This document shows positions 4,261-10,127 of a DNA stretch of 10,127 bases, in pieces. Source of the stretch: Pseudomonadota bacterium (GTDB taxonomy: Bacteria > Pseudomonadota > Gammaproteobacteria > Burkholderiales > Ferrovaceae); the NCBI GenBank assembly GCA_021805725.1, contig JAJZEH010000075.1:1-10127 (forward strand). The letters run 5' to 3'. The notes beneath the pieces were generated by a model. It did no database searches. It had not been told where the DNA came from and saw only the letters and a program-made list of their open reading frames with translations. Each line of letters begins with the position of its first letter. Positions within the stretch are counted from its first letter, which is position 1. Position numbers and translations under genes: made by a program.

Positions 4261-7200
4261 CAAGTCCCTTTGATCAGGGCGATGAGTTCGTCAGTGGAGG
4301 GCAGGCTGACCGCTTCGCCCTCCCCCAATATACTTTCAGCCAATGCGCGCTTGTCGTTGTGCAAACCCACGATGAGTTCTTCCACAGTACCCCGCATCAC
4401 CAACCGGTACACGGTGACCGGGCGTAGTTGTCCCATGCGATGGGCTCGACCCATGGCCTGATCCTCGGCGGCGGGGTTCCACCAGGGATCGGTGATGACC
4501 ACATAGTCTGCCGCAGTAAGGTTCAAGCCAAACCCGCCTGCCTTCAGGCTGATCAAAAACAGATCACTTTTCCCGGCCTGAAAGGCGGCGATGCGCCTGG
4601 TTCTTTCCGCTGCTGGGGTGGAGCCGTCCAGGTATTGGCAGGTGATGCCGTTGGCCTCCAGTGCCTCACGCAGCAGGGTAAGGAAATCCACAAACTGGCT
4701 GAACACCAGCGCCTTATGTCCATTGGCCACCAACTCCAGAGCCAACGTGGTAAAGGTCTGTACCTTACCGCCTGCCCCCGGAAAAGTGGGTGTAATGATG
4801 CGGGGATCGCAAGCGGCACGACGCAAACGGGTCAACTGGGCAAGGACATTCATACGCGCCTGTCCGGCTTTGTGACTGGCCATGGCGGTATCCGCCTCGG
4901 CAATCGCCTCGCGGCGCACGGCTTCGTAGTGCGCGGCTTCCTCCTTGCCGGGCTCGATGGTGATGACCATCTCGGTGCGCGGCGGCAGTTCCTGCAGCAC
5001 TTGAGCCTTGGTGCGGCGAAGCAGAAAAGGTGCGATCAGGCGCCGCAAAACATGCTGGGCATCACGGTCTTTGTCCCGTTCGATCGGGAGCGCAAAGCGT
5101 TCGTTAAAACGGCTGAGGGTACCCAGCAAACCGGGATTGGCAAAGCGCATGATGGACCATAATTCGGCCAGGCGATTCTCCACCGGTGTGCCGGACAGGG
5201 CGAGACGGAAATCCGCATCGAGCTGGAAGACTGCCTGGCTTCGTTTCGCGGTGGAATTCTTGATGGCCTGCGCCTCGTCGACAATGAGGGTGTGCCAACG
5301 TTTGCCCGCAAATTGTTCGCTGGCTTGCTGTACCAGGCCGTAGGAGGCCACGACCACATCAAAGGCGGCAGCCTGGGGAATGATTGCCTCGCGATCCACC
5401 TCGCTGTAGAGATGAAAATTGAGGCTGGGGGCAAAGCGTTCGGCCTCGGCCATCCAGTTACCGCATACAGAAGTAGGGGCGATCACCAGCGCGGGCCCTC
5501 CTTCGGCACGAGCCAGGAGCAGGGCCAGCGATTGCAGGGTCTTACCCAGCCCCATATCGTCGGCAAGGCAGGCACCCAACCCGGCTTGTGCGAGCCTCGA
5601 TGCCCACAGGTAGCCTTCTTCCTGATAGGGGCGCAGGTCGGTTTGCAAGGTCCTGGGCAGGGGAATGTCCTGATTCCGGGTGATATGCAGCTTTTTCAGG
5701 GTATCGTGAAACTTTTCATCCGCCCTGACAGCCATTCCTTCCAAAGCCTCATCGACCCATGCTGCAGCCAAATGCGGCATGCGCGCGCCCTGCTTGTCGG
5801 GTTCCATGACCGCCGCCAGATCCTTCAGCCGCTCCTTCAGGCTGTGGGTGAGCGCAGCATACACCCCATCGCCCATGGCGATGAAACGGCTGGAACCGCG
5901 CGAAGCAGCCAACAGGGTTTCAAACGTGACGGTCAGCCCTTCATCCACTCTGGCTTCGCCGTTCAGTCTGAACCAATCCCGTTCGCTTCTCACCTGTATG
6001 GAGAGTCCGGGGGCATCAACCGTCACCACGCGCACGGCCTTCCCTTTGGGCCAATCCAGCGCAAGGATGGCGGAAAGGGTGGGAAGCACTTCCACCGAAG
6101 CCAGTGCCTCTTCCGGGATGGCGATTTCCCATTCGCACTGTTGGCGATTCCCCTCGCACGCCTCGAGGAAGGGCAGCGCATCGAGAACAGCCTCGAGGTG
6201 GGCACGTTCCGCGTCCAACTGGCGCGTTGTGCCCAGGCTCTCCCCTTTTACCGATGCCATCAAACGGGCGCGACCACTGCCCGGGGTCATGCGCGGGCCC
6301 TCCGCCCCCAGCGGGGTGGCCACCAGACGCAGCAGCAGGCCGTCGTTCAGGGGGGATAATTCCGCACGCAAGCGCGCTTCGGCGGGGATCTCGTGGGCGG
6401 CTTGCAAATGGTCCGCCTGTAATTGAAAGTGGCTGGTCAGCGCCTTCATCGCGGCCTGCAGTTCGTTTTGCGCGCTCGCCGGAATCGCCACTTGTCCTGC
6501 AAGCAATTGTGCGACCCGGCGCTGCGCCGGAGTGAATTGAATCAAACGCACCCGTTGCGCCGAATCCTGAACCAGCGTGATCAGGCGCAGTGCTTCCATG
6601 CTGCGCCTTTCTTCAGCACTGTAAAACTGGCAGGTATCGGCAGGAATGCCTTCGCGGAGCGGAGGAACGACCTTCATGGTGATTTTGTCGCCCTTGTGGA
6701 TGACCTCGATCTCAGGCCTTCCCTCGCTCAATTCGATCAACTGTTCCGGTTTGTCACTGAGCACAACGGCCGGATGCCCGACCAGCGCCTGCACGGCCCC
6801 AGGCAAATCCAGCGCATGATTGCGTCGTGCATACCTTTCCGTATGGATGCAATTGACCACCTTGGCATCCCATGGGGAGAGGCTCGGGTTTCCGGCGACC
6901 CTGGACAGAGGGACTTCCCTGGGTTTGTTCCAGCCGCGCACGCCGCGTTTTTGCTCCAGCGGTACGATATCCTGCAGGGTCCCGTCCTTGCCCCGGTCGA
7001 TCATCCAGATGAAACGGCTGGTGTCGCTGTCGGAGGTTTTGTCAGAGACCCCTTCCAGGGCCTGCAGGGTGGAAAGCAGTTCACGCCAGCGCTCAGTCCT
7101 TCCCCCCACGAAATACCCTGGGGGAGGTTCCTCGCCGCAGATGAGGGCTTTGGCGCCCCTTGCCAGACCGGACAGCCACCCGAGGCCGCATTGTTCAAGA

Positions 7201-8438
7201 TGGTCGACCAACCGCTGCGCCATCCCAGCATAGGCCTCCCGGTGGGATTTGCCAGCACCGCTCAGAGTATCCAGACCCAGCCAGGCAACCAGCAGAACCC
7301 GCCACAACTGGTTGAAGTCGGGATATTTCTGGTAATACGCTACTGCCCCGAAGGCATCCTTGTCAGGTTCGACATCTCCGCGCCGGATATCGATGGCCCG
7401 CACCCATAGCCCCCAACCGGAATCAGGATCGGGTTTCCGTTTACCCGATTCGCCAATGCAGAACTTGCGCGCCAGATCAAGATGTTTGGGCGTCTGCTGC
7501 GCCAGCAACATCAACGGATAAATCCAGGCGATGCTGAACGGCAAGGTCCGCTTTTTTACCCCGGTTTCGGAATGACATTTCTTGAGCCCCGTCTCAAACA
7601 AGTCCTGAGCCGCCGCCCATTGGCCTTCCTGAGCCAGCGCATAGGCATTCATGACATCCGCACCCCACCCGGCGATGCCTGACAGCAGAGAACCGATGGA
7701 GTCTCTCTCCCCCCGGTGTAGCAGCAGTTCGGAAATGGCCAGGCGCAGATAACTGGGCATTTCTTCCCGACTGCTGGCTGCTTGCGCCAGAGTCCAGCGG
7801 ACCGCCCGCAACAGATCGGGATTCCAGTCGGCATCGAATCCCACGATCAGGCGGTAACACAGATCCCAGCGCACGGCAGGATCGATGCGCTCGAAAGAGG
7901 CTTCGCTGAAATCGCGCAACACGGCCTCGTCCAGTATGCTCTGCCAGGGCATCAAGCGACTGATCACATTGGCCATTTTATCGATTTCAACCCGGGGCGC
8001 CCCGGTCAACAGGGCCAGCCGCACGATGGCGATGGTGGCATTCCGATCGTAAACGGGCCAGACATTCTTCATCGTCTGAGGGTTGAAACCCTCGACTTCA
8101 TGCAAAGCGCGTTGTAACCGATGCCCCTCGAAGCCATCGAGTAATTTCTCATACAGCACCGCGCGCAGGGAATCTGTCAGGCGGTAATAGCCCTGACGCG
8201 GACCCGGGTCAATCACCTGTTGGGCGGCCACCAACTGTTGAAGGCCATGACTGACGTCGTCCATCGTAAACCTGCGCCCACCGGGGTGCCTGAAATCGAG
8301 TTTCTGCAACAGGTGATAGAGGGCAGTGCGCGGGTGGGGTGACCACAACAGGGCCAGGGCAAGCATGATCCGGTGATGGCCCCCCTCGTCGTTGTCGGGC
8401 AGGAGAGGAACCAGAAGGTCATCGGATGATTCATTCAT
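4260..8438 (-). CDS. SNF2-family (DEAD/DEAH-like) helicase ATPase
   Basis: This is a 1392-residue protein. The C-terminal part is a complete SNF2 motor: LRPYQEEGYLWASRL (about 940), motif I DDMGLGKT (Lys966), motif II DEAQ (1054-1057), motif III LALSGTPVENRLAELW, motif V GGFGLNLTAADYVV and motif VI GRAHRMGQ (1330-1337, with Arg1331 and Arg1334). The first ~930 residues carry no motif I recognise. They begin with a possible winged-helix-like part (about 20-110), continue with a helical stretch that might be repeat-like, and then a region about 500-900. SNF2 ATPases translocate on double-stranded DNA and remodel protein-DNA contacts; bacterial members include HepA/RapA, but this one is longer and not clearly RapA. 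No upstream in-frame ATG exists near 8438, and the Shine-Dalgarno is poor. It is likely cytoplasmic and monocistronic. Confidence 0.9.
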   Translation of the reverse strand: MNESSDDLLVPLLPDNDEGGHHRIMLALALLWSPHPRTALYHLLQKLDFRHPGGRRFTMDDVSHGLQQLVAAQQVIDPGPRQGYYRLTDSLRAVLYEKLLDGFEGHRLQRALHEVEGFNPQTMKNVWPVYDRNATIAIVRLALLTGAPRVEIDKMANVISRLMPWQSILDEAVLRDFSEASFERIDPAVRWDLCYRLIVGFDADWNPDLLRAVRWTLAQAASSREEMPSYLRLAISELLLHRGERDSIGSLLSGIAGWGADVMNAYALAQEGQWAAAQDLFETGLKKCHSETGVKKRTLPFSIAWIYPLMLLAQQTPKHLDLARKFCIGESGKRKPDPDSGWGLWVRAIDIRRGDVEPDKDAFGAVAYYQKYPDFNQLWRVLLVAWLGLDTLSGAGKSHREAYAGMAQRLVDHLEQCGLGWLSGLARGAKALICGEEPPPGYFVGGRTERWRELLSTLQALEGVSDKTSDSDTSRFIWMIDRGKDGTLQDIVPLEQKRGVRGWNKPREVPLSRVAGNPSLSPWDAKVVNCIHTERYARRNHALDLPGAVQALVGHPAVVLSDKPEQLIELSEGRPEIEVIHKGDKITMKVVPPLREGIPADTCQFYSAEERRSMEALRLITLVQDSAQRVRLIQFTPAQRRVAQLLAGQVAIPASAQNELQAAMKALTSHFQLQADHLQAAHEIPAEARLRAELSPLNDGLLLRLVATPLGAEGPRMTPGSGRARLMASVKGESLGTTRQLDAERAHLEAVLDALPFLEACEGNRQQCEWEIAIPEEALASVEVLPTLSAILALDWPKGKAVRVVTVDAPGLSIQVRSERDWFRLNGEARVDEGLTVTFETLLAASRGSSRFIAMGDGVYAALTHSLKERLKDLAAVMEPDKQGARMPHLAAAWVDEALEGMAVRADEKFHDTLKKLHITRNQDIPLPRTLQTDLRPYQEEGYLWASRLAQAGLGACLADDMGLGKTLQSLALLLARAEGGPALVIAPTSVCGNWMAEAERFAPSLNFHLYSEVDREAIIPQAAAFDVVVASYGLVQQASEQFAGKRWHTLIVDEAQAIKNSTAKRSQAVFQLDADFRLALSGTPVENRLAELWSIMRFANPGLLGTLSRFNERFALPIERDKDRDAQHVLRRLIAPFLLRRTKAQVLQELPPRTEMVITIEPGKEEAAHYEAVRREAIAEADTAMASHKAGQARMNVLAQLTRLRRAACDPRIITPTFPGAGGKVQTFTTLALELVANGHKALVFSQFVDFLTLLREALEANGITCQYLDGSTPAAERTRRIAAFQAGKSDLFLISLKAGGFGLNLTAADYVVITDPWWNPAAEDQAMGRAHRMGQLRPVTVYRLVMRGTVEELIVGLHNDKRALAESILGEGEAVSLPSTDELIALIKGT

Positions 8439-8526
8439 TTGACAAGCCCACGGGAGTCGATTCGATGAAACAGCGCAGATCCGTCATTCCAGTTTGACTC
8501 CTGTGCGCCCTGTTGTGAAAGTAAGG

Positions 8527-8532
8527 ATTATA
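8527..8532 (-). promoter_or_regulatory. -10 candidate for the SNF2 gene
   Basis: TATAAT on the minus strand (8532-8527) lies 88 bases before the SNF2 start in the 131-bp divergent intergenic region. No convincing -35 is seen at the right distance, so this is tentative. Confidence 0.3.
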
Positions 8533-8557
8533 AACACTCAAACCCTTTGAGGGACGG

Positions 8558-8563
8558 TAGAAT
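8558..8563 (+). promoter_or_regulatory. -10 candidate for the ClC gene, possibly leaderless
   Basis: TAGAAT (8558-8563) is followed by six bases and then the ATG at 8570, so transcription would start at or next to the start codon. There is no properly spaced Shine-Dalgarno; GAGGG at 8549-8553 is too far away. The -35 region (CACTCA) is poor. Confidence 0.3.
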
Positions 8564-8569
8564 GCCCTC

Positions 8570-9892
8570 ATGTCGTCCCCTTCTCCCCCTCCCTCTCCTA
8601 CCTACAACCTCAATCAGCAATTGCTGAGGTATCTGGGCCTGGCGACCGCCGTGGGAATATCCGGCTCACTCGCCGTCCTCGCCTTTCACCAACTCCTTTT
8701 GTGGCTGGAGGAGATCCTGTACGGCTCAAACGAGGGGTTGGTGGCCAATGCGGCCCGTCTGGCGCCGGGGGTTCGGATATTTTTTCCGGCCTGCGGCGGA
8801 TTGATTGCGGGCGTGATCCTGCAATATTTCCTGATCTCCAGAAAAAATGACGCTGGCACAGACTATATGGAAGTGATTGCGGCGGGCAGCGACGTTCCCG
8901 TGCGCTCCTCGCTGTTGAAGTCGGTGGCCTCGGCCGCAACGGTGATTTCGGGCGGCTCGATCGGGCGCGAAGGTTCCATGGTCCAGTTGGCGGCGCTGAC
9001 CGGAAGCATTTTCGGCAGGATCCTCCGCCTGACCGCTGCGGAACGGCGCTTTGCGGTGGCCTGTGGGGCAGCGGCGGGATTGGCCGGCGCTTACAACACA
9101 CCGATTGCCGGTGCGTTGTTCGTCGTTGAAATCGTTCTGGGCGAGATCGGGGTGAGAAGCCTCGGCCCCCTTTTGCTGGCAGCGGCGATTGCGGATTTCG
9201 TGGTGCGCCACATCAGTGGCGCCGCCCCCATCTTCGCGGCGACACCCGGCAATTTGCAAAGCCTGATGGAACTGCTCATGGTGGTGGGAATGGGGCTCGT
9301 TTCGGGACTGCTGGGACCTCCGTTCATTGTGGCCCTGGATCGCGCCCATCATTTTTTTGCCCGATTACCCCTGCCCCTCTGGTTGAAAATGGCCTTCGCG
9401 GGGTTGGCCGTGGGAGGGCTCTCGGCCATTCGTCCGGAAGTCTGGGGCAATGGCTATTCGGTGATCAATTCCTTGCTCCATCAATCGTGGTTGTGGCAAA
9501 ACATTCTGCTCATCCTGGGGCTGAAGATACTGGCAACCGTTCTGACGTCCGGTTCGGGGGCAGTGGGGGGCGTGTTTACGCCCACGCTGTTCATCGGGGC
9601 GGCACTCGGCACGCTGGCTGGCCATCTGGCCCAAACTTTTATGCCGGAATCCTCGCTGACCGCTTTTACCCTGGTGGGCATGAGCGCGTTTCTGGCTGCC
9701 GTGACTCACGCTCCGTTGACGGCGGTAATGATGGTCAGCGAAATGACGTCCGGTTACGGGCTTGTCCCTGCGCTGCTGGTGGCGAGTCTGGCCGGTCATT
9801 ACGTTTCTTCCGTCCTGCACCCGCCCTCCATTTACGCGCGCTCGATTCCGACGGACCACCCCACCCAAAGTCCACCCACCATTTCTTTCTGA
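8570..9892 (+). CDS. ClC-family voltage-gated chloride channel/transporter
   Basis: This 440-residue inner-membrane protein has about the length of the ClC membrane core without C-terminal CBS domains. Family motifs are present: GREGS (132-136, gating glutamate Glu134; the common form is GREGP), NTPIAGALFVVE (176-187) and GGVFTPTLFIGAALG (333-347). Tyr422 in PPSIYARSI is the probable counterpart of the central tyrosine (Tyr445 in E. coli ClcA). The first filter motif GSGIP is not recognisable; the matching stretch is about NDAGTDYMEVIAAGSDVP. At the position of the internal proton glutamate (E. coli Glu203) there is Ile188, after Glu187. Such changes occur in several ClC branches and leave open whether it is an H+-coupled antiporter, a channel or selective for another anion. 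It is divergent from the SNF2 gene. Family certain, transport mode not. Confidence 0.93.
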   Translation: MSSPSPPPSPTYNLNQQLLRYLGLATAVGISGSLAVLAFHQLLLWLEEILYGSNEGLVANAARLAPGVRIFFPACGGLIAGVILQYFLISRKNDAGTDYMEVIAAGSDVPVRSSLLKSVASAATVISGGSIGREGSMVQLAALTGSIFGRILRLTAAERRFAVACGAAAGLAGAYNTPIAGALFVVEIVLGEIGVRSLGPLLLAAAIADFVVRHISGAAPIFAATPGNLQSLMELLMVVGMGLVSGLLGPPFIVALDRAHHFFARLPLPLWLKMAFAGLAVGGLSAIRPEVWGNGYSVINSLLHQSWLWQNILLILGLKILATVLTSGSGAVGGVFTPTLFIGAALGTLAGHLAQTFMPESSLTAFTLVGMSAFLAAVTHAPLTAVMMVSEMTSGYGLVPALLVASLAGHYVSSVLHPPSIYARSIPTDHPTQSPPTISF

Positions 9893-10005
9893 AGCCAGCA
9901 GGGGAGTTTCGACCACCACAGGACCTGTCCGAAAATTCCAGACTGGCACCAGAAACAGGAAAATCGAACATTTTCACTTCGCGCCGACAACACCGCTCAA
10001 CCCTC

Positions 10006-10035
10006 TTGGCAAACCGGTAAAAGTCAGATAGAATT
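10006..10035 (+). promoter_or_regulatory. Promoter of the tRNA-Glu gene
   Basis: TTGGCA (10006-10011) and TAGAAT (10030-10035) are separated by 18 bp. The following TGCGC is GC-rich, as expected for a discriminator of a stringently controlled stable-RNA promoter. The start would fall near 10042, about 43 bases before the tRNA. Confidence 0.6.
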
Positions 10036-10047
10036 GCGCTTCTCTAC

Positions 10048-10069
10048 AACATCGATCAAAAGATGTTGA
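10048..10069 (+). promoter_or_regulatory. Leader hairpin before tRNA-Glu
   Basis: CAACATC (10048-10054) and GATGTTG (10063-10069) form a perfect 7-bp stem with an 8-base loop between the predicted start and the tRNA 5' end. It could help in leader processing. There is no T-run, so it is not a terminator. Confidence 0.4.
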
Positions 10070-10084
10070 CCTTTCGAGGTGTCT

Positions 10085-10127
10085 GTCCCCATCGTCTAGA
10101 GGCCTAGGACATCGCCCTTTCACGGCG
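10085..10127 (+). tRNA. tRNA-Glu(UUC), 5' part, cut by the window edge
   Basis: GTCCCCATCGTCTAGAGGCC begins a glutamate tRNA close to the well-known proteobacterial form. The D-arm with TCTAGAGGCCTAGGAC and the anticodon arm CGCC-CTTTCAC-GGCG are visible, with anticodon TTC at 10119-10121. The variable loop, T-arm and acceptor 3' strand are beyond the window. It decodes GAA/GAG. Because tRNA genes are frequent integration sites, the missing 3' side would be worth viewing. Confidence 0.92.

Noticed and set aside
6423..7409. 328-codon plus-strand open frame within the SNF2 region
   Set aside because: It is fully antisense to the SNF2 coding frame and has no start signal or domain; a high-GC shadow frame.
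9893..10000. Terminator after the ClC gene
   Set aside because: Only a short GGAC/GTCC palindrome without a T-run was found; nothing supports intrinsic termination.

Overview
The window comes from a bacterial chromosome, most likely a proteobacterium. The partial tRNA-Glu(UUC) at the right edge closely resembles the beta/gamma-proteobacterial form. The gene set (ClC channel, SNF2 ATPase, EamA transporter, VapBC) and the moderately high GC content also fit. I cannot name the genus from sequence alone.

Left part (1-2916). This is a rearranged locus. A broken AAA_14/DUF4143 ATPase gene (1-401) keeps only its P-loop N-terminus and its C-terminal end. The two pieces are in different frames and are joined by about 70 bp bounded by a 9/10 inverted repeat. 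Next comes a 174-bp displaced copy of the 3' end of an EamA-family transporter gene (417-590), then an intact orphan Orc1/Cdc6-like AAA+ ATPase gene (663-1859, minus), then the full EamA gene (1996-2916, minus). The ATPase is therefore framed by direct repeats of the EamA 3' end. Eight of the nine differences between the repeats are synonymous. This looks like a cassette of about 1.58 kb that entered at the transporter's 3' end and replaced it with a related allele.

Middle part (2917-4184). An intergenic stretch with no recognisable gene contains, on the minus strand, a compact unit. It has a sigma70-type promoter whose 17-bp spacer holds a perfect 7-1-7 Fur box, a bulged hairpin with a C-rich loop, and a strong intrinsic terminator. 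Together they predict a Fur-repressed small RNA of about 61 nt. Next to it are a scar of an IS200/IS605-type TnpB zinc-ribbon end and a complete VapBC toxin-antitoxin pair with a clear inverted-repeat operator candidate.

Right part (4185-10127). A long SNF2-family helicase-like ATPase (1392 aa, minus) is divergent from a ClC-family chloride transporter (440 aa, plus, no CBS domains). The ClC protein lacks the usual GSGIP filter motif and the internal proton glutamate. The window ends inside a tRNA-Glu gene that has a good promoter and a leader hairpin.

The genes do not form one pathway. The window mixes housekeeping genes (transporter, SNF2, ClC, tRNA) with accessory insertions and scars between 1 and about 4200. 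The most promising unexplained signals are the Fur-controlled small RNA candidate and the AAA+ cassette with duplicated flanks.
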